From Staphylococcus cohnii subsp. cohnii (GTDB taxonomy: Bacteria; Bacillota; Bacilli; Staphylococcales; Staphylococcaceae): DNA of 64,000 bases. Made by a program: the position numbers and the translations under genes. The stretch lies in the NCBI RefSeq assembly GCF_002902365.1, contig NZ_PPQC01000036.1:79548-143547 (forward strand), in the 5' to 3' direction. The notes beneath the pieces were generated by a model. It was not told where the DNA came from. It was given only the letters and a program-made list of their open reading frames with translations, and did no database searches. This document shows, piece by piece, positions 32,539-39,723 of the stretch. The first letter of the stretch is position 1. Each line of letters starts with the position of its first letter.

Positions 32539-32944
32539 TTAGATCACCTTCTACTTTTTCAATGTGAATAATCACTCTCGGCTCAAAGGAATAAGTTTTT
32601 ATACCTCTTGCATCAGCAACGATATTGTCATCAGCCCATAAGTGATTATTACCAGCATCAAGTATTGTCTTAATCAAATTATCTACATCTGGTTTGGTTA
32701 TTTTATATTTACCTGCCATTGATTGTTGTTTTTTCTTACTCCAACTTTTTAACATTGGAAAGTGAAACTCTATGAGTATTATCAGTGGCCCATCTAGCAG
32801 AAGTTTCGGCATTTGTTTTTGTAACTCTTTCTTATGCTTCATATAATCGCTAGACATGTATGTTTGTACAAATTTTCCTGCATTTCTAAATCTCGGTCTA
32901 GGTGATGCCATAGGAGCATCTACCGTAAGCTCTATGCGTTTCAT
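32531..32944 (-). CDS. rusA: RusA-type Holliday junction resolvase
   Basis: A protein of 137 residues that would cut Holliday junctions made during phage recombination. Family marks are APMASPRPRFRN at the N-terminus and KPDVDNLIKTILDAGNNHLW, then ADDNIVADARGIK, with the catalytic aspartates (KPDVDN and ADDN). It belongs functionally with the ERF, SSB and HNHc genes upstream. The ATG follows AGGAGTGAATAA. Confidence 0.9.
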   Translation of the reverse strand: MKRIELTVDAPMASPRPRFRNAGKFVQTYMSSDYMKHKKELQKQMPKLLLDGPLIILIEFHFPMLKSWSKKKQQSMAGKYKITKPDVDNLIKTILDAGNNHLWADDNIVADARGIKTYSFEPRVIIHIEKVEGDLNE

Positions 32945-32954
32945 TTATTCACTC

Positions 32955-33191
32955 CTAGAGGTCAAATATATTCATTTGGCTGCCAAGCTCATGCTCGTAG
33001 TACAGATTGTGTACTCCCTTAAAACTCATCAGCTCATCATCAGTCATATTTTTTTCTGTACCTGCAAAGTAAGCACCAGTTAAATTTCCTACGTTATTCA
33101 CGTTAGGAGCTAATGGAATAACTGAAATTACTTTTTCATTATTCTCTCGGTACAAATAAAATTTATTTTTATAACCATCAACTAATCCCAT
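32955..33191 (-). CDS. Hypothetical staphylococcal phage protein (78 residues)
   Basis: Begins MGLVDGYKNKFYLYRENNE, with APNVNNVGNLTGAYFAG and LGSQMNIFDL at the C-terminus. The conserved look of the centre suggests a family restricted to staphylococcal phages, which I cannot name with certainty. The ATG at 33191 is 11 bases after GGAG; the gene overlaps its upstream neighbour. Confidence 0.6.
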   Translation of the reverse strand: MGLVDGYKNKFYLYRENNEKVISVIPLAPNVNNVGNLTGAYFAGTEKNMTDDELMSFKGVHNLYYEHELGSQMNIFDL

Positions 33192-33388
33192 CTGTCTGAC
33201 CACTCCATATCTTCAAAAATAATGTCCTTCTTTTCTTCGTACACATCAAATGGCGTTATTCGCCCACTCACAAGCAATCTTTCAGTTGCCCAACCTAACT
33301 CAAGCAAATTGCGTTGGATGAGCGTATCGCCCTTGTATGTCGTTCTGAATAGGTGTCCTAGTAGTTGTTTAAATTGATTTATACTCAT
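33182..33388 (-). CDS. Hypothetical phage protein (68 residues)
   Basis: Begins MSINQFKQLLGHLFRTTYKG. Mixed helical and acidic; no family recognised. The ATG follows GAGGTTTTTTAC and overlaps the dnaB-like gene end by 4 bases, so it is translated together with the helicase. Confidence 0.55.
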   Translation of the reverse strand: MSINQFKQLLGHLFRTTYKGDTLIQRNLLELGWATERLLVSGRITPFDVYEEKKDIIFEDMEWSDRWD

Positions 33389-34620
33389 GTAAAAAACCTC
33401 TGCGTTGCTTTATAGTAATCAAACTCAATCACACCAGTTTCACCGTCTTTATTTTTTGCAATGTTACATTCAAGAATAGATTTATCTGTATCTTCGGCAT
33501 CTTGGTCATAATAATCATCTCTATATAAAAGCATTGCCAAACTTGCATCTGCTTCAATACCACCAGACTCTTTCATATCCGATAACATTGGGCGTTTGTC
33601 ATTACGTGTTTCTACCGCACGACTTAATTGTGAAAGAATGACTATGACAGCACCTGTTTCGTTAGCTACAATCTTCAAATCTCGAGATAATTTTTCTACT
33701 GCCACACGTCTATCTGCGTTGGTATCTGTACTCATTAACTGCAGGTAATCTATAAAAATAATTTGTGGTTTATCTGATGATTTCATTGCTTGTGATCTAA
33801 CATCTTGAATAGTAGTTGAGCTTTCTTCACTGATATTGATACCTAGCTTCAGTATTTTATCCATAGCGCTAGTTAACTGTGTTAATTCCTCTGGTGTTAG
33901 GTCTTTGATTCCCATTATTTTCTTTAATGGAATGCCTGTAATCGTAGCTAATAGTCTTTGTAATACGTTTACACCAGTTGTTTCTATACTGAAGAATGAT
34001 GTTTCATATCCTTGTTTGGCAATATTCCATAGCATATTAAGGGCGAAACCAGTCTTACCTATACTAGGTCGTGCTGCGATTACAACTAACTGACTAGGTT
34101 CAAATCCACCTATTTTATGGTCCATCAATGGAAACTTCGTTTTGATTGTTCGTGACGGTTCATCACTGTACAGCAACTCCACATAATCATTTACAAATTT
34201 TTGCGTTCCGTTCTCTTGTTTAGTAGTAATATTTGTTAGGTCTTTCAACTCATCTAGCATCGCATTTAGATTTTCATTAGTTGCATTCGCTTTAAAGTTA
34301 TTTGTAATTTGTTGAGCTTTTATAATCTGATAGTTCTTTAATAAATCTTGCTGGTATCGTTCAAAGAAGCCATAACCTATAAAGTCTGATTGATATAGTT
34401 TACCTATCACATCATTACTTAGGAATGTTTTATCCTTAGCGCTCTTGAGATATATTTCATTTAAATCGATTTTCCCTTGATCTAATATATATTCGAGAAA
34501 ACTCTTGAAATATTCGTTCTGGAACATATAGGGCTTAACTCTTAATTTCTCAAGCAAATCTGGTTTTTTTAACAAACTGGCAATGACTGTACTTTCAATC
34601 TCATATTGCTCATTCAACAT
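33385..34620 (-). CDS. Replicative DNA helicase, DnaB family
   Basis: A protein of 411 residues that unwinds DNA at the phage replication fork. The N-terminal domain starts MLNEQYEIESTVIASLLKKP. The RecA-like core has Walker A AARPSIGKTGFALNM, Walker B IIFIDYLQLM, and the conserved VILSQLSRAVETRNDKRPML. It lies after the loader and initiator genes. I chose the ATG at 34620, which follows GAGGTGATGACT inside the preceding gene. Confidence 0.95.
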   Translation of the reverse strand: MLNEQYEIESTVIASLLKKPDLLEKLRVKPYMFQNEYFKSFLEYILDQGKIDLNEIYLKSAKDKTFLSNDVIGKLYQSDFIGYGFFERYQQDLLKNYQIIKAQQITNNFKANATNENLNAMLDELKDLTNITTKQENGTQKFVNDYVELLYSDEPSRTIKTKFPLMDHKIGGFEPSQLVVIAARPSIGKTGFALNMLWNIAKQGYETSFFSIETTGVNVLQRLLATITGIPLKKIMGIKDLTPEELTQLTSAMDKILKLGINISEESSTTIQDVRSQAMKSSDKPQIIFIDYLQLMSTDTNADRRVAVEKLSRDLKIVANETGAVIVILSQLSRAVETRNDKRPMLSDMKESGGIEADASLAMLLYRDDYYDQDAEDTDKSILECNIAKNKDGETGVIEFDYYKATQRFFT

Positions 34621-34978
34621 AGTCATCACCTCTGTTGTTATATTCTTGGACCTTTTGTTTAAAAGCATCTAGCGCTTGTTTCCTGCGTTCCACATACTCG
34701 GGATCGTTTTCCATTTTCCATCGATGCGTTTTTGTTTCATCATCCAGTTCATCTTCTTGCATTAACTTTGGTGATGCCCGCATAATGTTAGGTATTTTAG
34801 GAGGATAAACATTACCATCTTTAATATATTTTTTGGCCATTTTCATTGTTGGCTCATAATCCCCATCTTCAGTTAAGAACTGAATCCATAAATTAAACTT
34901 ATTCTCGGTTAATTCCATATTGTAGACATTACTTACAACTTCAATAATGTGAAATGCTTCTTTTTTAGTCATCGGCAT
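34610..34978 (-). CDS. Helicase loader-type protein (G39P-like)
   Basis: A protein of 122 residues: helical N-terminal domain (MTKKEAFHIIEVVSNVYNM ... FNLWIQFLTEDGDYEPTMKM) followed by a flexible charged tail. Size, pattern and position between initiator and helicase match the SPP1 G39P-like family that loads or inhibits the helicase. The ATG at 34978 follows GGAGGTTAG; a second in-frame ATG lies two codons on. Confidence 0.75.
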   Translation of the reverse strand: MPMTKKEAFHIIEVVSNVYNMELTENKFNLWIQFLTEDGDYEPTMKMAKKYIKDGNVYPPKIPNIMRASPKLMQEDELDDETKTHRWKMENDPEYVERRKQALDAFKQKVQEYNNRGDDYVE

Positions 34979-34983
34979 AATGT

Positions 34984-35736
34984 CTAACCTCCATATATTT
35001 CTTGACGTTTCTTCTCTAAGAAATCTTCGGTTTGATCTTTAGACTGCTTACGTTGTTTAGGTGTAACTTTAGCTGTAGCTTTTTCTACAGTGTCGATGCC
35101 TTCCTTATTCCAATTTTTTAATATTGATATTAGGTAAGGTATTCCTTTGTCTTTTTCTCTACAGTAATCGACAGCTGTCTTTGTTATTTCATATGCATCA
35201 TTTTTAATTTGGTTTATTTCATAATCTAGGTTTTCTACTTGCAACATATTACTAACTGGATGTAATTCTTTAGATATATATTCAAATATTTTTGAGGTGT
35301 CTATACTATCTGTAGAAGTCTCTGTGTAGTCTATGGTATTGGTTTGCTCATTTTGAGCATCTCCATTTTCTCTTTTTGATACATTCGTTTGCTCATTTTG
35401 AGCAACTCGTTTGCTCACACCCTCTAAAACTTCATAATTTATCGAATACCATTTTGTTTTATCAAATCCTGCTTTGTTAAAATTACCTGTGAATAATAAA
35501 TTTTGTTTTTCTAAACTTGATATTGTTCTTCTTATAGTAACGTTGCTCCAAAAAGGAAATTGCTTTTCCCAATTTTTATAACTGTTATAAATCCATTTCT
35601 TATCGTCGTGTGAGTGTTTACTTGCGTTCAACCAATAATGCATTTGTTGTAGTATGATTGCTTCGTTTAATCCAATATGTTCTGCTAATTTAGGCAGCAC
35701 TTGTATTGGATAGTCATCTATTAATAATTTACTCAA
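34984..35736 (-). CDS. Replication initiator-type protein (winged helix plus DnaD-like domain)
   Basis: A protein of 250 residues. The N-terminal 115 form a winged-helix region (HIGLNEAIILQQMHYWLNAS ... NVTIRRTISSLEKQNLL). A low-complexity linker contains the repeated AQNEQTN. The C-terminal part (GIPYLISILKNWNKEGIDT) fits a DnaB_2/DnaD-like domain. It starts with TTG after AAAGGAGAAA and overlaps the preceding stop. The DNA of the linker carries palindromic iterons and may be the phage origin. Confidence 0.8.
   Translation of the reverse strand: MSKLLIDDYPIQVLPKLAEHIGLNEAIILQQMHYWLNASKHSHDDKKWIYNSYKNWEKQFPFWSNVTIRRTISSLEKQNLLFTGNFNKAGFDKTKWYSINYEVLEGVSKRVAQNEQTNVSKRENGDAQNEQTNTIDYTETSTDSIDTSKIFEYISKELHPVSNMLQVENLDYEINQIKNDAYEITKTAVDYCREKDKGIPYLISILKNWNKEGIDTVEKATAKVTPKQRKQSKDQTEDFLEKKRQEIYGG
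35342..35418. repeat. Iterons inside the replication initiator gene, candidate phage origin
   Basis: The 18-mer GTTTGCTCATTTTGAGCA occurs at 35342-35359 and 35387-35404, 45 bases apart, and a half copy GTTTGCTCA at 35409-35417. Each full copy holds the palindrome TGCTCA-TTT-TGAGCA. Phages of this group commonly have their origin within the initiator gene, as in lambda O and staphylococcal DnaD-like genes. Confidence 0.6.
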
Positions 35737-36404
35737 TCTGCTTTTTCTCCTTTCAACATCTTATTCAGCTTCTCGTCTACATCAAGCCAGCTGTCTGTAA
35801 GATGATATTTCTTGTTAAAGCTATCCATGCCTATTTGATGCTGCTCTGTATGATGGTTTCTACACAGCGCTAACACTTTATTTCCATAATGGTCTATCTT
35901 ATTTCTGTTGCGTCCTCTACCTACTGCTTGATAATGTGCTAAGTCGGCATTCTTAGCCCCACAGACAACACATGTTCTGTTTATGGTAGATTTATATATA
36001 AAATACTTATCGTTGCTCATAAGGTCGCTAGTGGCTTTGTGGATAGGTATGTTATTTGCGAATATAAAATCAAGTATCAACTCGATTAATTCACTCGCCT
36101 GTCGTCTACTGCAGTTGCTTAACGAAATAGGTTCATAACCGTGTAAGAACTCCAATTGTTTTTGGAACATATACCGTAAGTAGTCCATTGGCTGTCCGTA
36201 GTGATTGAATATATCTCTTATCATTGCGAATACTTTTCTACGTTGCTTATCGGTTATTTTGTATGGATCACTTACGATTACGTCGCATTCTACTTCTAGT
36301 CCGTTATCTAACAGTAAGAAGTCTTTATTTTCTAAAGTTACACCCTCGATGACAGCAGTTATTGTGCCGTCATCTTGCTGGATGTAGTTTTTAATAATTG
36401 GCAT
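35733..36404 (-). CDS. Putative HNHc nuclease (recombination-associated)
   Basis: A protein of 223 residues. The N-terminal part (DPYKITDKQRRKVFAMIRDI ...) resembles NinB-type helical regions. The C-terminal part has zinc cysteines in RTCVVCGAKNADLAHY and the HNH core VLALCRNHHTEQHQIG. Such proteins lie next to ssb and annealing-protein genes in staphylococcal phages. The ATG at 36404 follows AAGGTGATGTA; longer in-frame starts upstream would run into ssb. Confidence 0.8.
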   Translation of the reverse strand: MPIIKNYIQQDDGTITAVIEGVTLENKDFLLLDNGLEVECDVIVSDPYKITDKQRRKVFAMIRDIFNHYGQPMDYLRYMFQKQLEFLHGYEPISLSNCSRRQASELIELILDFIFANNIPIHKATSDLMSNDKYFIYKSTINRTCVVCGAKNADLAHYQAVGRGRNRNKIDHYGNKVLALCRNHHTEQHQIGMDSFNKKYHLTDSWLDVDEKLNKMLKGEKAD

Positions 36405-36432
36405 TACATCACCTTGTTTATATTGCATACAA

Positions 36433-36873
36433 TTAAAATGGCAAATCGTCCGGGTCCACATCTACACCGTTTGCAAATGGATTGTCATTGCTTAACTGTT
36501 GGTTATTTGTGCCAGTCTGTTGTCCTTTTGAAACATTCTGTTTCTGTTCGTTATTCTTTGTCTCTAAGAACTGTACGCTGTCCGTAACAACTTCGGTAAC
36601 GAAAATACGACGCCCCTCTTGGTTTTCATAGCTACGTGATTGGATACGGCCATCAACACCAGCTAAATGGCCTTTAAATAAGTATTTGTTTACATTCTCT
36701 GCTTGCTTTCTAAATACAACACAGTTTATAAAATCTGCTTCACGTTCACCTTGCGCATTTGTGAATGTACGATTGACTGCTAACGTGAAAGTTGCGACAT
36801 TCACGCCAGATGGTGTTGTTCTGAATTCTGGGTCTTTAGTTAAACGACCGACTAAAATTACTCTGTTTATCAT
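36433..36873 (-). CDS. ssb: Single-stranded DNA-binding protein
   Basis: A protein of 146 residues with the bacterial SSB OB-fold ([18 protein letters not shown] ... [18 protein letters not shown] ... [20 protein letters not shown]), a Gln/Asn-rich linker, and the acidic C-terminal tip DPDDLPF used to recruit partners. It coats single-stranded DNA and works with the annealing protein just upstream. The ATG follows AAAGGAGATTG. Confidence 0.95.
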   Translation of the reverse strand: MINRVILVGRLTKDPEFRTTPSGVNVATFTLAVNRTFTNAQGEREADFINCVVFRKQAENVNKYLFKGHLAGVDGRIQSRSYENQEGRRIFVTEVVTDSVQFLETKNNEQKQNVSKGQQTGTNNQQLSNDNPFANGVDVDPDDLPF

Positions 36874-36875
36874 GT

Positions 36876-37523
36876 TTATTCAATCTCCTTTAACCATGTT
36901 TGTATGGACTTTCTACTTTTATTGATTTTATCGTTACTCAATTCATCAATATTCATATTTTTTAAAAAGCTTATTTTTCCTTTAAAATCTTCTGTTTTGT
37001 TATTTCGTTCTACCTCATTTATAAAATCGTTTATTTCTTTTTCTAATAACGCTTTAATTTCAGGGTCTACTTTTGAATATTTATCTTGTTTTTCTTTTGC
37101 ATCTGCATCGTCTTCATCAGTTGGAATGTTGAAGAATTTCATTAAGAAATAACGTTCTGCGTACGTTAATGCCGTACCATGTGCTTGTGAAATATCACTT
37201 TGTTGTCCGAAAGCATGATAACTAATATCCAATTGTTCTTCTGGCTTATCAGCATTAATCCATTTGTAGTTAAGGTCCATCTCTACAACGAAATCTACTA
37301 CTTCATAACCTTTTTTATTCTTGTATGAGTGCGTAGTCCATTGTTCATTTGACGTACTAGGTACAAGTAATAAATTATGCTCGACCATTTTACTTCTGAT
37401 ACGATGTAATATTTGCGAACCAGATACATAGGAGTAGTTGTAACCCTTAGTATCCTTTGTAAATCCATCTATATTTGCTTTTACATCTGCTATCTTTTGA
37501 TATAAATTTAATTCTTCACTCAT
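36876..37523 (-). CDS. erf: ERF-family single-strand annealing protein
   Basis: A protein of 215 residues. The ERF core is seen in [39 protein letters not shown] and [20 protein letters not shown]. It anneals complementary single strands for phage recombination. The last third is a charged helical tail. It is followed by ssb, HNHc nuclease and, further on, rusA, so a full recombination set is present. The ATG follows GAGAGGGTTGAAG. Confidence 0.9.
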   Translation of the reverse strand: MSEELNLYQKIADVKANIDGFTKDTKGYNYSYVSGSQILHRIRSKMVEHNLLLVPSTSNEQWTTHSYKNKKGYEVVDFVVEMDLNYKWINADKPEEQLDISYHAFGQQSDISQAHGTALTYAERYFLMKFFNIPTDEDDADAKEKQDKYSKVDPEIKALLEKEINDFINEVERNNKTEDFKGKISFLKNMNIDELSNDKINKSRKSIQTWLKEIE

Positions 37524-37770
37524 TTACTTCAACCCTCTCACTTCTTTGTATCTTTATATGAGTTGATTCATATATAATTTTGTCGTGTAGTGACCAGTCG
37601 ATTTCTAACACTTCGAAATCTTCTTCGAAAAATTTACGTGCTGTTTCTTCTTCGTCTGTATACTCAACTTTGGGCGCTCGTTCAGTTGGACGATTGTTTA
37701 CATAATGATCTACATTCTTGTGAACGATTCTGCAATATTCCTTTCTAGACAATGATTTTTCCTTCGCCAT
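37516..37770 (-). CDS. Hypothetical phage protein (84 residues)
   Basis: Begins MAKEKSLSRKEYCRIVHKNV, then an acidic centre (YTDEEETARKFFEEDFEVL). No family recognised. The ATG at 37770 lies nine bases after GAGGTG. It overlaps the ERF gene start by 8 bases. Confidence 0.6.
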   Translation of the reverse strand: MAKEKSLSRKEYCRIVHKNVDHYVNNRPTERAPKVEYTDEEETARKFFEEDFEVLEIDWSLHDKIIYESTHIKIQRSERVEVNE

Positions 37771-37831
37771 TTGACGAAACACCTCTATTCCGTGTATATT
37801 TAAGTTGTATATTTTGTAAATCGTTTGACTG

Positions 37832-38008
37832 TTAGCAATTGCCGTTGCTTTCAGTCTTTTTTATTGCGTCAAGAAACTTATCCCAGAACCAATACAGTCC
37901 GAAACCTGCCATTACCGATAACAACATACCGATGTAGAAATCGTTTGTCGCTACGCCTATTGCTATTGTTGAGAATGGCATAGATAGAAATGTTAATAGT
38001 GTTCTCAT
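37832..38008 (-). CDS. Small phage membrane protein (58 residues)
   Basis: The frame begins MRTLLTFLSMPFSTIAIGVA and continues with a second hydrophobic helix (FYIGMLLSVMAGFGLYWFW), then a basic end. The ATG follows AAAGGAGTGATTAC. Two-helix proteins like this are common in the early region of staphylococcal phages; their role is unknown. Confidence 0.7.
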   Translation of the reverse strand: MRTLLTFLSMPFSTIAIGVATNDFYIGMLLSVMAGFGLYWFWDKFLDAIKKTESNGNC

Positions 38009-38012
38009 GTAA

Positions 38013-38219
38013 TCACTCCTTTCCTTTTAGTATTTCTTCCGGTATTTCGTGGTACGGGAATTTTTCTTGAAACATTTTAACTGGTACTCTGCCTGAAATA
38101 GTAAAGTATCCTTGTTTTTCCATTTCTTCGTTCATACGCTTGATATATTTGCATGCGGTAGATGCTGAGACCTCCAATACATTTCCTACTTCTTTTGAAG
38201 TTAGTACGTTTTTAATCAT
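38013..38219 (-). CDS. Small HTH DNA-binding protein (excisionase-like)
   Basis: A protein of 68 residues: MIKNVLTSKEVGNVLEVSAST, then CKYIKRMNEEMEKQGY and GRVPVKMFQEKF. This is the winged-helix pattern of excisionase or small regulator proteins (MerR-like first helix-turn-helix). The ATG follows AGGAGGAAACGTA. It is divergent from a plus-strand gene at 38296, with only 76 bases between them. It could be the Xis, but the integrase is far away and I cannot tell. Confidence 0.65.
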   Translation of the reverse strand: MIKNVLTSKEVGNVLEVSASTACKYIKRMNEEMEKQGYFTISGRVPVKMFQEKFPYHEIPEEILKGKE

Positions 38220-38224
38220 TACGT

Positions 38225-38244
38225 TTCCTCCTATTGTTCGATTT
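38225..38244. repeat. Duplicated 20-bp leader sequence, copy 1
   Basis: TTCCTCCTATTGTTCGATTT; 19 of 20 bases match 38720-38739. Both lie directly before the start codon of a minus-strand gene and contain its ribosome binding site plus AAATCGAACA upstream of it. Confidence 0.6.
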
Positions 38245-38268
38245 TTATATTGCGTAACGTGTTTCTGT

Positions 38269-38274
38269 TATAAT
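38269..38274 (+). promoter_or_regulatory. Extended -10 promoter of the plus-strand early gene
   Basis: TATAAT preceded by TG one base away (TGTTATAAT), an extended -10. Transcription would start about seven bases later, almost at the AAGGAGG binding site of the 38296 gene. The -35 region is poor. Confidence 0.55.
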
Positions 38275-38295
38275 CACCTAAGGAGGTGAAATAAT

Positions 38296-38505
38296 ATGAA
38301 TGCAAAATCAATAAACGATTCATTAAATGACAATTATGCTGTAGTGGTTAAATATATTAATGGCAAACACACTACTGTAACTCGTTCTGAAATCATTGAT
38401 GAATCAACTATCTTTGCAAATGAAAACCAATTTATAAACTTGAACAATGTTACAAATGCGATAGTTTGCAAAGATGAACGTCAAGCAAGTAATGCTGCTC
38501 GCTAA
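38296..38505 (+). CDS. Plus-strand hypothetical gene inside the leftward early operon (69 residues)
   Basis: Begins MNAKSINDSLNDNYAVVVKY and ends CKDERQASNAAR; a small soluble protein I do not recognise. AAGGAGGTGAAATAAT before the ATG is an excellent binding site and an extended -10 box lies just upstream. It is divergent from the HTH gene at 38013 and overlaps the convergent gene at 38502 by 4 bases. Its own promoter and opposite strand suggest expression in the lysogen or control of the early operon. Confidence 0.7.
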   Translation: MNAKSINDSLNDNYAVVVKYINGKHTTVTRSEIIDESTIFANENQFINLNNVTNAIVCKDERQASNAAR

Positions 38506-38714
38506 TAATTGAACGCTGTAGCACGTATTGCTTCAATCAACTTCGCAGCAGCTTCAACCTGTTGTGGAGTTGGTTCTTTTCTCGTTTTTTCTAAAACTAC
38601 TTTCAATGTTTCCATTTCTTCTACTAGCACTTCATTGTTTAATTCTTTAAAATTTTTCATGTTATTCTCTCCTTTAGATATATCTACTTCTAAACCTTTA
38701 ATTTTATCCGTCAT
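38502..38714 (-). CDS. Hypothetical phage protein with two possible starts (70 or 52 residues)
   Basis: From the ATG at 38714 (after AGGAGGAATTTCA) the protein begins MTDKIKGLEVDISKGE. An in-frame ATG at 38660 follows AAAGGAGAGAATAAC and would give MKNFKELNNEVLVEEMETLK. Both binding sites are strong, so two products are possible. The C-terminal part is helical (PTPQQVEAAAKLIEAIRATA). Not recognised. Confidence 0.6.
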   Translation of the reverse strand: MTDKIKGLEVDISKGENNMKNFKELNNEVLVEEMETLKVVLEKTRKEPTPQQVEAAAKLIEAIRATAFNY

Positions 38715-38719
38715 TGAAA

Positions 38720-38739
38720 TTCCTCCTACTGTTCGATTT
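38720..38739. repeat. Duplicated 20-bp leader sequence, copy 2
   Basis: TTCCTCCTACTGTTCGATTT, one mismatch to 38225-38244. It lies directly before the ATG at 38714 on the minus strand. Confidence 0.6.
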
Positions 38740-38761
38740 GTGATGCGGTCCTCTTTAAGGG

Positions 38762-38834
38762 TGTCCACATTATGGACAGCCTTTTATTTCTACACACAAT
38801 ATGTGTAATAATTGAGGTGGCGAGTAACCACCTC
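38762..38834. promoter_or_regulatory. Cluster of three inverted repeats in an early intergenic gap
   Basis: TGTCCA-N5-TGGACA (38762-38778), TACACA-N5-TGTGTA (38791-38807) and GAGGTGG-N7-CCACCTC (38814-38834) lie within 73 bases between the ParB-like gene and the gene at 38502. The third could act as a terminator stem, the first two look like operator sites. Confidence 0.5.
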
Positions 38835-38871
38835 GTGTGGTATAATTATGTTGTTGATATTTACTCTTTGG

Positions 38872-39720
38872 CTATCCATTTAGGGTAGTCTTTTTTTGTG
38901 CCCAGTCTTTTCTAGTGTTTTCAATAATTAACTCACCATTATTTTTAATGTAGTATTCTATAAATAAAGGACTATCCTGACTTAATTTGTCATTGTATTT
39001 ATCAATAAATTCTTTCAATGCTTCAGTAAGGTTATAACCTTTAGTTCTTAAATCATCATCGAATTTTTTCTGCAACACTTTTCTTATCAATCTATCACCA
39101 TCAAAACCTTCTATTCTAAATAAGGAATAAAGAGCTAATGCTGGTTTTGTCCTTTTAGGTGTATCAGTTTCTTTTCTAAATTTTTCATAATACTTAAAGA
39201 AGTTAAGTGTTTCTTCAAAATTAATAAATTCAAAATTTCCTGATTTAATAAGTTCGGTAATACCTGAAGAAGTAGTCTTATTTCTCGCTACTGAAATAAC
39301 AACTGTAGTACCTGCATATTTTTTATTAAGTAAATTTAATAGTGATACATATTCTTCTGAACCTTGATTTGCATAACTTTCAATATAATTCAACATATTC
39401 CATTTTCTTTGCGTTGTGTTCATTCTTACTATGTCGTGTTCATTTAATCCCGGTTTAATAATATATTCGACTGGTACACCTGCTTTTCTAGCGTGTTCCA
39501 CTCTGTGTTGACCATCTATTACAACCATATGCTCATTTACAATAACTGGACTTATAAATCCTTCTTCGGCTTGTTCTAGCATTTCCTTTGTAATAAGAAC
39601 ATTTCGATTAAATTTAGTAAATTTGAAAATATCTAAATCCTCTGTTTTATATACTTCATTTACTGGTAATTTCAATTCTCTTTGCTTAAAATCTTTTCCG
39701 TTGATATCTACTCTTTTCAT
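38872..39720 (-). CDS. ParB/Srx-fold (DGQHR-type) protein
   Basis: A protein of 282 residues. The N-terminal 100 carry the ParB-like nuclease fold: ISPVIVNEHMVVIDGQHRVE, with the DGQHR motif, then HARKAGVPVEYIIKPGLNEHD. The remaining part is helical with no clear HTH, so it is not a plain partition ParB. The family includes nucleotide-binding (CTP) or nuclease members. Its place right after the lysogeny switch suggests an early host-takeover or regulatory role, which is inference. The ATG follows AAAGGAGCAATAG. Confidence 0.75.
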   Translation of the reverse strand: MKRVDINGKDFKQRELKLPVNEVYKTEDLDIFKFTKFNRNVLITKEMLEQAEEGFISPVIVNEHMVVIDGQHRVEHARKAGVPVEYIIKPGLNEHDIVRMNTTQRKWNMLNYIESYANQGSEEYVSLLNLLNKKYAGTTVVISVARNKTTSSGITELIKSGNFEFINFEETLNFFKYYEKFRKETDTPKRTKPALALYSLFRIEGFDGDRLIRKVLQKKFDDDLRTKGYNLTEALKEFIDKYNDKLSQDSPLFIEYYIKNNGELIIENTRKDWAQKKTTLNG

Positions 39721-39723
39721 AAT

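Noticed and set aside
38872..39720. ParB of a plasmid-like partition system
   Set aside because: There is no ParA gene or parS-like array beside it and the C-terminal part does not look like a ParB HTH; only the N-terminal fold is shared.
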